Below, piece by piece: positions 39,618 to 48,378 of a stretch of 52,138 nt of DNA. This stretch comes from UBA12068 sp964452415 (lineage in GTDB: Bacteria > Patescibacteriota > Minisyncoccia > Moranbacterales > GWC2-37-73), in contig CAYVME010000004.1 of the NCBI GenBank assembly GCA_964452415.1, forward strand, positions 1 through 52,138, in the 5' to 3' direction. The notes beneath the pieces were generated by a model, which had not been told where the DNA came from, made no database searches, and worked only from the letters and a program-made list of their open reading frames with translations. Position numbers and translations under genes: made by a program. Positions within the stretch are counted from its first letter, which is position 1. Every line of letters begins with the position of its first letter.

Positions 39618-41210
39618 CTAGAATTGAAAAAATGATGATTTTTTGCGAATTACCTCCCCTGCTCTCGTCTGAGTCATTAAACCATTTTTAACCACCACTT
39701 GTCCATTCACCAAAACCCAATCAATGCCGTGGGAGTATTGATATGGATTTTCAATTGTTGCGCTGTCAATAATTTTATTTGGATCAAAAATAACAACATC
39801 CCCATGATTGCCCTTTGCAATTATGCCTCTTTTTTCAATTTTGAACTTTTCAGCAGGAAGTCCTGACATTTTGCGAACAGCTTCTTCCCATCCAACAACT
39901 CCCCTGGTGCGAACATAGTCAGCCAAGACTCTTGGAAATGAGCCAAAATTTCGAGGATGCACAACTTCCCCAGTTTCTCTGTGCTCAATGTTATAGCCAC
40001 TGCCATTTGAAGATATAATGGAAAATGGATTTATAACCGCTTTGTCCACATTTTTTTCACTAAGCACTTCCATCATTGTGACAACTCGACCGCCACTGGC
40101 AATCAAAACATCCAAAATCGCATCTTCAATACTTTTTCCTTGAACCTCGGCTATTTCGGTGATTTTTTTGTGGTTCAATGATCTATCCAAAGATGAAATG
40201 GAAATTGTTATTTTGGAATAATCATGCTCGCCTGCCTTCATTTCTTTGATCACGCGTTTTCGAACATCCTCATCCTTCAACCTTGAAAGCATCATTTCAC
40301 GACCACCTTCTGTCACCCAATCCGGAAGCAAAATGTACAGCACGCTTCCCGTTGAAGTGTATGGATACACATCAAAATGAACATCGATTCCACTGGTGCG
40401 AGCAGTTTCAACCAAGTTTATCGCCTCTTCCATGAGCGGCCAATTCTTTTTTCCCATGGCTTTCAAATGTGAAATCTGAAGTCTGACTCCAGTTTCCTGA
40501 GCAATTCTGATCGCTTCTTCAACTGCGCGAATGAGTTCGTGCGATTCACCGCGAATATGCGTGGTGTACACTCCGTCATATTTTTTCACAATTTCAGCCA
40601 ATTCAGCAATCTCACGAGATGATGCCAACTTTGCATGAGTATACACAAGACCCGTTGAAAAACCCAGCGCGCCTTCTTTCATTGCACTGGTCAACATTTT
40701 TTTCATCACAGTCATTTCATTTGGGCTAATATCCCTAACCTCATCCCCAACCAAACCTCTTCGCAATGTTCCATGCCCAACCAGAGTGGCAAAATTCAAA
40801 GACAATTTTTTCTTTTCAACTTCACCAAGAAATTCTCTCATGCTGAGCCAGTTGAAGCTGACATTTTTCAAGTCAGTCCACTTTTGAATGGATTTGATAA
40901 CATCATGACTCGCAAGTGGAGCCAGTGATGTTCCACAATTGCCACCAATAATGGTTGTCACCCCTTGATACACCAAACTTTCAAGCGCAGGATCAATAAA
41001 AATTCTCCAATAAGTATCTGAGTGATTATTCACATCAATAAAACCAGGAGAAACATATTTTCCAGTGGCGTCAATTTCAAGTTCCGCTCTTTCATTGTGC
41101 AAATCCCCGATAGTGGAAATCACACCCTCGCGAATTCCAACATCTGACCTGAACATTGGTTTTCCAGATCCGTCGATAACGGTTCCGTTTTTTATGAGTA
41201 CATCAAACAT
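39618..41210 (-). CDS. D-aminoacylase-like amidohydrolase, metal site altered
   Basis: 530 aa from the ATG at 41210. Typical of N-acyl-D-amino-acid deacylases: FDVLIKNGTVIDGSG, PGFIDV, GGNCGTSLAP (Cys92), YTTHIRGESH, ISHLKAMG and HPRNFGSFPRVLADYVR. However the usual H-x-H after PGFID reads N-x-H (Asn61, His63), and the usual S-D-G before the HPR block reads S-N-G. Two metal or catalytic ligands may therefore be lost. Its location upstream of murD hints at D-amino-acid metabolism of the wall, which is inference. Confidence 0.82.
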   Translation of the reverse strand: MFDVLIKNGTVIDGSGKPMFRSDVGIREGVISTIGDLHNERAELEIDATGKYVSPGFIDVNNHSDTYWRIFIDPALESLVYQGVTTIIGGNCGTSLAPLASHDVIKSIQKWTDLKNVSFNWLSMREFLGEVEKKKLSLNFATLVGHGTLRRGLVGDEVRDISPNEMTVMKKMLTSAMKEGALGFSTGLVYTHAKLASSREIAELAEIVKKYDGVYTTHIRGESHELIRAVEEAIRIAQETGVRLQISHLKAMGKKNWPLMEEAINLVETARTSGIDVHFDVYPYTSTGSVLYILLPDWVTEGGREMMLSRLKDEDVRKRVIKEMKAGEHDYSKITISISSLDRSLNHKKITEIAEVQGKSIEDAILDVLIASGGRVVTMMEVLSEKNVDKAVINPFSIISSNGSGYNIEHRETGEVVHPRNFGSFPRVLADYVRTRGVVGWEEAVRKMSGLPAEKFKIEKRGIIAKGNHGDVVIFDPNKIIDSATIENPYQYSHGIDWVLVNGQVVVKNGLMTQTRAGEVIRKKSSFFQF

Positions 41211-41306
41211 ATTTTTTATTTTTAATATTTGTTTTACGCTTAAATTATACAATTTTTAAGCAAAGAAGTAAACTTAGGATTAGCACCGTACTCTCAAAAT
41301 TGAATA

Positions 41307-42347
41307 CTACTTCCCTGCAAGTTGCCCACAAGCAGCCTCGATTTCCTCGCCAAGACTTTTTCTGATTGTGGCATGAATTCCATGCTTTTCAAGCTCCTGC
41401 TTGAAAATTTGAGTTCGTGTTTTTGAAGAAGGCTTCAAATCTTCACTTGTCATGTTGTAGCGAATCAAGTTCATGTGCAAAAGATGAGTGCTTCCGATTG
41501 CGGATATGAAATCAGAAAGAATTTTAGCATCCAAGGCTGTGTCATTGATTCCATCCAGCATGATGTATTCCAAGAAAACCTTACGATTGGTGATTGTGAA
41601 ATAGTTTCTCAAAGCTTCTTTCAAACTTTCGAGGTTGTCTTTTTTATTTACTGGCATGAAACGATCTCTCTTTTCATCGCTGGCAAAATGAAGTGAAATT
41701 GCCAAATTAACCTGCGGAAATTCATTGGCCATTTTCAGAATACCCTGGGCAATTCCAGAGGTTGAAACTGAAAGCGAGCGCGACCCAAATCCGAAAAGCT
41801 TTTCGTCGATCAAGATTTTGATGCTTTGCGAAACCTCTTTCCAATTATTGAAAGGCTCCCCCATTCCCATATATACAATATTTGAAAAACTTCCCTCAAT
41901 TTTGTTTTTTCTTAAGTGCTGTTTCCAAAATAATATCTGATCAGTGATTTCTTCTGCTGTCAGATTTCTTTTGAATCCCATTTTTCCTGTTGCGCAAAAT
42001 CTGCATCCCATTGCACACCCAACCTGGCAAGAGATGCATGCCGACCAAATTCCAGGTTTCGGAGAAATCAAAACTGTTTCGATCAATTCTCCATCCTCAC
42101 ATTTCAAAAGCGCCTTAATGGATTGCCCATCCCCTGGCCGGGCAGGCTTGGCAGTCAAAACCTTTTCAACTCCAAAAGAGAGCATGCTCAATTCTTTTTC
42201 CATTTTTTCTCTCAAATCCTTGGAAAGAGTGGTGATCTCTGAAAAAGAAAATACACCATCTTGAAAAATGGCTTTCTGAATTTGCCCCAAGCGAAACTTC
42301 GGCAAACCGTTTTCCTGCAAAAATTGTTCCAGCTTTTCAATATTCAT
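41307..42347 (-). CDS. rlmN: 23S rRNA (adenine2503-C2)-methyltransferase RlmN
   Basis: 346 aa. Radical-SAM signature C-x3-C-x2-C at Cys111, Cys115, Cys118 (CAMGCRFC), preceded by SCQVGC. The C-terminal catalytic cysteine is Cys340 in EEIEAACGQLAGK, as in the family. It methylates A2503 of 23S rRNA and A37 of some tRNAs. It begins 11 bp after glmS ends, on the same strand, so the two are probably co-transcribed. Confidence 0.96.
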   Translation of the reverse strand: MNIEKLEQFLQENGLPKFRLGQIQKAIFQDGVFSFSEITTLSKDLREKMEKELSMLSFGVEKVLTAKPARPGDGQSIKALLKCEDGELIETVLISPKPGIWSACISCQVGCAMGCRFCATGKMGFKRNLTAEEITDQILFWKQHLRKNKIEGSFSNIVYMGMGEPFNNWKEVSQSIKILIDEKLFGFGSRSLSVSTSGIAQGILKMANEFPQVNLAISLHFASDEKRDRFMPVNKKDNLESLKEALRNYFTITNRKVFLEYIMLDGINDTALDAKILSDFISAIGSTHLLHMNLIRYNMTSEDLKPSSKTRTQIFKQELEKHGIHATIRKSLGEEIEAACGQLAGK

Positions 42348-42358
42348 ATCAAATCAAA

Positions 42359-44185
42359 TTACTCCACCGTTACACTTTTAGCGAGGTTTCGTGGCTTGTC
42401 CACATCCAATCCCTTTATCACGGCCATGTGATACGCGAAAAGTTGAGTTGGAATTGTTGCCAAAATTGGCGTCAGCATCTCTAAGGCTTTTGGAATATAA
42501 ATAACATCATCCGCATGTTTTGAAATTTCCTTATCACCTTCAGTAGCAATAGCAATAATTTTACCCGCGCGCGCTTTTATTTCCTGCATATTGCTAATAT
42601 TTTTTTCATATACACTATCTTGTGGAGTAATGAAAAAGGAAGGGAAGTTTTCATCAATCATTGCAATAGGTCCATGCTTCATTTCTCCCGCTGCAAAACC
42701 TTCTGCGTGAATATATGAAAGCTCCTTGAGTTTTATTGCACCCTCAAGAGCGACTGGGTGATTATACTTTCTGCCCAAAAAAGCAAAACTTGTTGCGCCA
42801 CTATATTTTTGTGCAATTTCTCTTATTTGATCTTCCGATTCCAAGATTTTCTTAATCTTCTCCGGCAAAACCAAGAGCTCTTTTGCGATTCGTTGTCCAG
42901 TAACCAATGACATGTCGCGTTGCCTTCCCAGGAAAATAGTTAGCAACGAGAGAATAGAAATCTGTGATGTGAAGGCCTTCGTTGATGCGACTGAAATTTC
43001 AGGACCAACATGGTTGTAAATGCCAACATCAGTTTCCCTGGCGATAGAAGACCCAACAGTATTGACTATCCCAATAGTTAATATTCCCTTTCTTTTTGCT
43101 TCCATAACAGCCGCCAAAGAATCAGCTGTCTCGCCAGATTGACTCATCACAATCACCGCAGTCTTATCATTTAAAATTTGTTTTTTATATCTAAACTCAT
43201 GTGCATAATCAACTTCTGTCGGAATGCCTGCATATTCTTCAAGCATATATTCACCAACAAGGGCAGCACATCGCGCAGTACCACAAGCAACTATTATTAT
43301 TCTCTCTATATTTTTAATTCTTTCGACCTCAGAAAAAAGTCCTCCTAGCTTGGCTAACCCCTCCTCTGGAATGAGCCTGCCTCGAATACTATCCATGATA
43401 GTTTCGGGCTGCTGCAATATTTCTTTAATTAAAAAATGAGGATACCCACCTTTTTCTGCCTGATTCAAATCCCACTCAACTTCACTTATCTCTTTTTCCA
43501 ATTGTTCATCATTGGAATTAAATATTTTAAATCCATTTTTATCAATTTCAGCTATTTCACCATCCTCCAGATATATAACCTGCTTTGTATAGCGCAAAAT
43601 TGCAGAAACATCCGAAGCAACAATGGTTTCCATCTCCCCAACTCCAATAACGAGTGGCGATCCTTTTTTGGAAACAATGAGTTTGTCCTTTTCGTCTGAA
43701 TGAAAAACTGCAATTCCGTATGTTCCCGTGATCATTTTTAGAACTTTTTTTACGGACATCATTAAATCACCATCATACAAATCTTCAATCAAGTGAGCCA
43801 GCACTTCCGTATCAGTTTCCGATTTGAAGATGTGTCCTTTTTTTTGCAGATTGTTTTTCAATTGTTGATAATTCTCAATTATTCCATTATGCACAATCCA
43901 AATTTTTCCGCTGCAATCAGTGTGTGGGTGAGCATTTTCAACAGAAGGAACCCCATGAGTGGCCCATCTTGTATGTGCGATGCCAATATTGCCAATAATT
44001 TCTTTTTCTCCTATTTTTTTTTCAAGCTCTACTATCTTTCCAACTTCTTTTATAGAAAAAATTGAATTACCATCAAGAATAGCTATCCCAGAACTATCAT
44101 ATCCTCTATATTCTAGTCGCTTAAGTCCATCCAATAAAATTGGAAGTGCTTCTTTTTTTCCAACATATCCAATGATTCCACACAT
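42359..44185 (-). CDS. glmS: Glutamine-fructose-6-phosphate aminotransferase
   Basis: 608 aa, the full family length. Nucleophile Cys2 in MCGIIGYVG after Met removal, then EYRGYDSSGIA, HTRWATHG and two SIS sugar-isomerase domains (IIVACGTARCA, VMSQSGETADS, HAEGFAAGEMKHGPIA), ending in NLAKSVTVE. It makes glucosamine-6-phosphate, feeding UDP-GlcNAc for MurA. Its leader (44186-44276) is a set of palindromes rather than a recognisable glmS ribozyme. Confidence 0.97.
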   Translation of the reverse strand: MCGIIGYVGKKEALPILLDGLKRLEYRGYDSSGIAILDGNSIFSIKEVGKIVELEKKIGEKEIIGNIGIAHTRWATHGVPSVENAHPHTDCSGKIWIVHNGIIENYQQLKNNLQKKGHIFKSETDTEVLAHLIEDLYDGDLMMSVKKVLKMITGTYGIAVFHSDEKDKLIVSKKGSPLVIGVGEMETIVASDVSAILRYTKQVIYLEDGEIAEIDKNGFKIFNSNDEQLEKEISEVEWDLNQAEKGGYPHFLIKEILQQPETIMDSIRGRLIPEEGLAKLGGLFSEVERIKNIERIIIVACGTARCAALVGEYMLEEYAGIPTEVDYAHEFRYKKQILNDKTAVIVMSQSGETADSLAAVMEAKRKGILTIGIVNTVGSSIARETDVGIYNHVGPEISVASTKAFTSQISILSLLTIFLGRQRDMSLVTGQRIAKELLVLPEKIKKILESEDQIREIAQKYSGATSFAFLGRKYNHPVALEGAIKLKELSYIHAEGFAAGEMKHGPIAMIDENFPSFFITPQDSVYEKNISNMQEIKARAGKIIAIATEGDKEISKHADDVIYIPKALEMLTPILATIPTQLFAYHMAVIKGLDVDKPRNLAKSVTVE

Positions 44186-44202
44186 ATTTTTTTATAAAAG
44201 GG

Positions 44203-44276
44203 CATCAAAACCCCAGGGCAAGCCCTGGACCCTCCGGGCTTACGAGGCAAGCCTCGAGGTTTTAAACCTTTTGATG
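44203..44276 (-). promoter_or_regulatory. Cloverleaf-like palindrome in the glmS leader
   Basis: CATCAAAA (44203-44210) pairs with TTTTGATG (44269-44276) and encloses two hairpins: CCAGGG/CCCTGG (44213-44228) and CGAGG/CCTCG (44243-44256). Read on the minus strand, both have CTTG tetraloops. It does not match the glmS ribozyme as I know it. It could be a regulatory leader or a REP-type repeat. Confidence 0.5.
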
Positions 44277-44281
44277 TCATC

Positions 44282-44332
44282 ACTCACTCGGAAATGCTTG
44301 TCTGCTGACAATCATTTCACTTGTTTCGTTCG
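44282..44332. repeat. Palindromic element, family 2, member 3
   Basis: GAAATG-C-TTGTC-TGCT-GACAA-T-CATTTC (44291-44318), flanked by CACTCACTCG on the left and a CGTTCG flank on the right. The GGAAATG / CATTTC shoulders match the insert in copy D, but the inner stem differs and is self-complementary; its GTCTGCTGAC loop matches the element at 16505. Confidence 0.6.
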
Positions 44333-44351
44333 ACAATAAAGAATTAAAAAA

Positions 44352-45005
44352 TTAAATCTCAAAATCATGCTTTTCAATTATCTTTTGAGCTTCTTTCAAG
44401 TTATGCGCTTCCAGATTGCAACATGCTTCCTTGCACATTTCCTGATACCTGCCCTCTGGACGCTTAATTAATATAGAAATGATATCTGGGAATTTCTCTT
44501 TCACATCGCGAATCTGTTCAATTCTGTCATCCAAAAAAAATAATTTTTCATTTGCTACCACATTTGAATCTTCCATTAGTTCTGCAATCGCTTTGGATTT
44601 CTCATAATCTATCACTTTTATATTCTTCACATGGTTTGAAATTCCAGACCCTTCAATCTTTCTTTTCAGAAAATCTATTCCACCAAATGAAACCACGAAA
44701 ACATTATCCTTGCCAACATCATTAAAAAACTTTAGCACATCAGGAAAAACATATTTCGATATATCCCGCAAAAATTCATCAAGATCATTTACAATATTAG
44801 ATGTGTCAATTCCGGTTGCATCCTGTATGCGTTTTGCGTGAAGATCTGCATCAAATATTTTTATTTTCCCGTTATCAGCAGGATCATAATAATGCTCTCT
44901 AAAAATATCCTCGGAAATGCCATGCGCAACAAAAAGCTTTTCAAAATCATCCTTGAATTTTTTCGTATTAAAAATAACATCATCAAAATCGATAAATATC
45001 CTCAT
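44352..45005 (-). CDS. HAD-superfamily hydrolase-like protein
   Basis: 217 aa. The N-terminal D-F-D (Asp6, Asp8 in FIDFDDVIF) fits the HAD nucleophile motif, VVSFGG could be the Thr/Ser motif II, and KLFFLDDRIEQI the acidic motif IV. Overall a small phosphatase with a helical cap; the substrate is unknown. There is no ribosome-binding site and its nearest same-strand neighbours are glmS downstream and PAP2 upstream, 85 bp away. Confidence 0.72.
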   Translation of the reverse strand: MRIFIDFDDVIFNTKKFKDDFEKLFVAHGISEDIFREHYYDPADNGKIKIFDADLHAKRIQDATGIDTSNIVNDLDEFLRDISKYVFPDVLKFFNDVGKDNVFVVSFGGIDFLKRKIEGSGISNHVKNIKVIDYEKSKAIAELMEDSNVVANEKLFFLDDRIEQIRDVKEKFPDIISILIKRPEGRYQEMCKEACCNLEAHNLKEAQKIIEKHDFEI

Positions 45006-45090
45006 GACTATATTGTAAAATTCATAAAATTATCAGGATAATCAAAAAAATACATGGAAACAAGAACAGCACTTTCCAGACAGGTCTAAA

Positions 45091-45615
45091 TCAAACCAAG
45101 AATATTGCCAAATAACCATAGCACAAACCGAGAATCACGCCAACCAAAATATCACTTGGGTAGTGCATGCCATTGTGAAGCCTGGAAAATGCCATTGCCA
45201 GAACAAAAACAATGGCAGGAATCAAAAGAGAAGGGAAAAAAGTGCAAATGACAAAAAACATCCCGACCGTGGTTGTCATATGACTGGAAGGAAAAGATGA
45301 ATCACTAAATTTCTTGCCAATGGGTTTGATCATTTTGGGAAATTCGACATAGGGACGATTTCTTTTTGAAAAAAGATAGGTCAAAAAGTTTTTAATGACT
45401 CCCTCAGTGATTCCAAAGTGAAGAACTGCAACCAAAAAAACTGCCCAGAAAAAATCTTTCGCAATTTGAGGATGAGAAATAATCGCAATTAACACAACGA
45501 GTATCCAAAAAAATGCCAAGAATCTTATCGAGTTAACAAAGCCCAAAAAAGTATCCAGTTTTTTTCCTCCGATACTGTTAAAATATTTTACAAATTTTAT
45601 TTCCCAATTATTCAT
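45091..45615 (-). CDS. PAP2-family membrane phosphatase
   Basis: 174 aa from the ATG at 45615; the longer frame to 45780 runs through repeat copy F and is rejected. Multi-pass. The PAP2 motifs are present: KRNRPY, SSFPSSH and S-R-x5-H-x3-D (SRLHNGMHYPSD). Such enzymes remove phosphate from lipid pyrophosphates outside the membrane; undecaprenyl-pyrophosphate recycling is the likely role in a cell that makes peptidoglycan and glycans. Copy F separates it from the NRAMP-like gene. Confidence 0.9.
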   Translation of the reverse strand: MNNWEIKFVKYFNSIGGKKLDTFLGFVNSIRFLAFFWILVVLIAIISHPQIAKDFFWAVFLVAVLHFGITEGVIKNFLTYLFSKRNRPYVEFPKMIKPIGKKFSDSSFPSSHMTTTVGMFFVICTFFPSLLIPAIVFVLAMAFSRLHNGMHYPSDILVGVILGLCYGYLAIFLV

Positions 45616-45621
45616 GATAAT

Positions 45622-45740
45622 ATTTTTTTGACTTACCTGTTTTCTTTTGAGACCATCCACAGCGAGAGCGAGGACGAGCAAGCAGTTATAATTCCTGACT
45701 GCGAAGCGTGCCGAAAAAGGAAGCGGGTGAAGCAAAAAAA
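45622..45740 (+). repeat. Nested inverted-repeat element, family 1, copy F
   Basis: Outer arms TTTTTTTGACTTACC / GGGTGAAGCAAAAAAA plus CTGTTTTCTTTTGAGAC / GCCGAAAAAGGAAG. Internal CAGCGAGAGCGAGGACGAGC and GAAGCGTGCC. The inner stem is GCAGTTA/TGACTGC (45682-45702, one G-U). It lies between the NRAMP-like stop and the PAP2 start. Confidence 0.85.
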
Positions 45741-45745
45741 CACAA

Positions 45746-47215
45746 TTAAAACAGTAGCGACGCAGAAACTCCAATGGCAATTGTCATCAGTACCACCGAA
45801 AACCAACCAGAAAATCTTACCCATTGGGGGTTTCTCTCTTCACCCATAATCAAGATATTATCACCAACCAACATTATAATAACTAGCAATGGAACAGCAA
45901 TGACGCCATTGAGAAAAGCTGAATAATACAGCGCTTTGATTGGATTTATATGGAAAAAATTAAGAGCCAATCCAAGCAAGATTGAAAAAATTATCACCAA
46001 ATAAAAACTTTTGGCATGAGAAAATTTTTCTTCCAAACCTTCTTGCCAGGTCATGAGCTCTGCCAAGGCATAAGCCCCAGATCCCGCCAAAATGGGAACA
46101 GCCAGAAGTCCCGTGCCGATAATTCCAAGCGCGAACAAAAGATATGCATAGTCACCAGCCAAGGGCCTGAGAGCCTGCGCCGCTTGCTCAGCTGATTCAA
46201 TATTTGTTATTCCGTTTGCGAAAAGAACCTGCGCCGTTGTGAGCACGATAAAAAAGAAAACGATGTTTGCCAAAATCATACCAGTGTTGACATCTGTCCT
46301 CATGTGCGAAATTCGATCACACATCCTTTTTTTGCTGCACAATTTTTTTCCAAGCAATTTATTTTCTTCAACTTCCTCAGATGCTTGCCAAAAGAATAAA
46401 TATGGTGTTATGGATGTTCCAAAGACTGCAATCATAGCGAAGAAATATGCACTATTGAAATGAATTTCTGGGATAATGGATTTCTTCAAAATGGTAATCC
46501 AATCTGGATCAATAATGATTCCTGTGGCAATATAGGCAAAAACAGAAATCGTGAGCCACTTGAGCACTTTCACATACAAATGATACTTCACCAGTACTTC
46601 AACCAAAATAATTACAACAGCAAAACCAACAGCGGCCACATAATAATTTATGCCAGTCAGCATTTTCAGGGATGCTGCCATGGCACCCAGGTCAGCTCCG
46701 ATGTTTGCAACATTAGCCACAATCAAAAGTGAAACCACAAAAAACACAATTTTTTTGCTATAATTTTCCTTGATCACCTGAGCCAAGCCTTTGTTTGTGA
46801 CCACTCCAATTCGAGCACAAACTTCCTGCACTGCAATCATAATTGGCAAAAGCCAAGCCGCCATCCAAATCAATGCAAGTCCATACTGAGCTCCAACTGA
46901 AGAATATGTTCCGATTCCTGAAGGATCATCATCAGATGCACCAGTGATCAATCCTGGTCCAAGAGCCCTAATAAAAAGATATCCCCTGTTCCAAGAATTT
47001 CCCACTAATGACTTCACTCTCAAAAGCTCATTTTCTGTAATGTGAACTGTTCCACCCACGACCTTGACAGCGCCAATTTCTCCCATCAAGATCAATTTTT
47101 TCACCACCACCAAGGGCAATCCGAGCTCTCTTCGCAGTTCAGAAAAAGTCAGGGATTTCGTTTTGATCTCCATGACATTATTATCCTTGTTTCTTTCGGC
47201 TGGCAATAAATTCAT
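45746..47215 (-). CDS. NRAMP-family transporter with an N-terminal helix-turn-helix domain
   Basis: 489 aa. Residues ~21-72 look like an excisionase/MerR-type helix-turn-helix (TFSELRRELGLPLVVVKKLI, wing VGGTVHITENEL). A transporter of ~11 membrane segments follows, with NRAMP-like TM1 GLITGASDDDPSGIGTY (97-103) and TM6 TSITPYLFFW (268-276). The canonical D-P-G-N and the TM6 Met of manganese/iron NRAMPs are changed to D-P-S-G and T-P-Y, so this is a divergent clade and the metal is uncertain. A start at Met15 (47173), with AAGGA upstream, is possible and would keep the HTH. Confidence 0.82.
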   Translation of the reverse strand: MNLLPAERNKDNNVMEIKTKSLTFSELRRELGLPLVVVKKLILMGEIGAVKVVGGTVHITENELLRVKSLVGNSWNRGYLFIRALGPGLITGASDDDPSGIGTYSSVGAQYGLALIWMAAWLLPIMIAVQEVCARIGVVTNKGLAQVIKENYSKKIVFFVVSLLIVANVANIGADLGAMAASLKMLTGINYYVAAVGFAVVIILVEVLVKYHLYVKVLKWLTISVFAYIATGIIIDPDWITILKKSIIPEIHFNSAYFFAMIAVFGTSITPYLFFWQASEEVEENKLLGKKLCSKKRMCDRISHMRTDVNTGMILANIVFFFIVLTTAQVLFANGITNIESAEQAAQALRPLAGDYAYLLFALGIIGTGLLAVPILAGSGAYALAELMTWQEGLEEKFSHAKSFYLVIIFSILLGLALNFFHINPIKALYYSAFLNGVIAVPLLVIIMLVGDNILIMGEERNPQWVRFSGWFSVVLMTIAIGVSASLLF

Positions 47216-47248
47216 TTTTATTTTTTTATCTTTTTTTGTTTTCTTGAT

Positions 47249-48277
47249 TTATACTATTTCCCTTATAATACTCTCATAATCTCCAAGCTCCAAGATCATT
47301 ATTAAAACTTTTGCAAGCTTGTCGCTGTCATGACGAATGAAGGCCCTTTGTTTAGCTAAAATATCCCCAGGACTGAAGCTAATCTCTTTACTGCTTAAGG
47401 TGTCGCTAGATATCACTCGGTATTTTCGATTTGATCTGGAACTTACATTAAATGGGATCAGTAATTCTTTTTGACTCTCGTAGTGCTCGATCAATTTGGA
47501 AGTTGGCTTTTTAGAATTAAAGGTAACAAAATCAACTCGTTCACCTCCCAAATAACTATTAATTGAATCAACATAATCATCCAGGGAAAATGTCTCGGTA
47601 TGACCTTTTTTATTCACCAAATTACAGTTATACACAACTATTGCCTTCGATTTCCTGATAGCATCAGCGATTCCATCCACCAATAAATTTGGCACTATAC
47701 TGCAATAATAATTACCTGGACCTATCACGATTATGTCAGCTTTGAGCAGTTTTTCAATCGCCTTTTTATTGGCCCTAGCCTTGGGAAATAGATAATTTTT
47801 TTTGATTCCAATTTTTTCAATATCAAAATTGTGATTTATATCCTCTTCGCCTCTCAATTTTTTTCCATCTTTAAGCTCCATAAAAACATTTGTATCCTGA
47901 TCAGTGACAGGAATAACATCCCCTCTGACTTTTAGTATGAGTGAAGCTTCCTCAACTCCCTTGGTAAAGCTTTTGTTAATTTTTTCCAAAGCTGAAAGGA
48001 AGAGATTTCCAAAACTATGACCCTTGAGGCCACCTTCTTCAAAGCGATAACTCATCAAATTTCGAAGCATATCAGGAGAATCGCTAAGTGCCACCAAACA
48101 TTGCCTGACATCACCAGGAGGCAAAACCCCAAGTTCATCACGAAGAATACCAGTCGAACCTCCATCGTCAGCCATCGAAACAATTGCTGAGATGTCCACT
48201 GGGTATTTCTTAAGTCCACTGAGAAGAGTGAAGCTTCCCGTCCCTCCGCCGATTGTTACTATTTTTTTTCTTTGCAT
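47249..48277 (-). CDS. yvcK: YvcK/CofD-like gluconeogenesis factor
   Basis: 342 aa. The N-terminal IGGGTGSFTLLSGLK at 8-22, SMADDGGSTGILRDELGVLPPGDVRQCLVAL and GHSFGNLFL are characteristic. YvcK (MgfK) binds UDP-sugars and links carbon source to peptidoglycan growth and cell shape in Bacillus. It fits the wall theme (glmS, murA, murD, mreB). It lies 33 bp upstream of the NRAMP-like gene. A REP-like palindrome lies between it and the nucleotidyltransferase gene. Confidence 0.95.
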   Translation of the reverse strand: MQRKKIVTIGGGTGSFTLLSGLKKYPVDISAIVSMADDGGSTGILRDELGVLPPGDVRQCLVALSDSPDMLRNLMSYRFEEGGLKGHSFGNLFLSALEKINKSFTKGVEEASLILKVRGDVIPVTDQDTNVFMELKDGKKLRGEEDINHNFDIEKIGIKKNYLFPKARANKKAIEKLLKADIIVIGPGNYYCSIVPNLLVDGIADAIRKSKAIVVYNCNLVNKKGHTETFSLDDYVDSINSYLGGERVDFVTFNSKKPTSKLIEHYESQKELLIPFNVSSRSNRKYRVISSDTLSSKEISFSPGDILAKQRAFIRHDSDKLAKVLIMILELGDYESIIREIV

Positions 48278-48301
48278 ATAATAAATTTCTTCTTATTTTC
48301 A

Positions 48302-48358
48302 TTCTCCCCTTGGGAGAAGGTGCCCATGTAATCATGGGAGGATGAGGGTGCGCCATCC
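48302..48358. repeat. REP-like triple hairpin
   Basis: TTCTCCC/GGGAGAA (48302-48318), CCCATG/CATGGG (48323-48338) and GGATG/CATCC (48339-48358) in a row, GC-rich. It lies between the nucleotidyltransferase gene and yvcK. Similar short palindrome clusters are dispersed in many bacteria. Confidence 0.7.
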
Positions 48359-48378
48359 AACAATAATGTTTACTCTTC

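Noticed and set aside
44186..44276. glmS ribozyme
   Set aside because: Position fits, but the conserved core and cleavage region of the ribozyme are not recognisable; the sequence is a set of simple palindromes.
45616..45780. 55-residue N-terminal extension of the PAP2 gene
   Set aside because: It lies within repeat copy F and overlaps the NRAMP-like gene; the internal ATG at 45615 begins a normal PAP2 protein.
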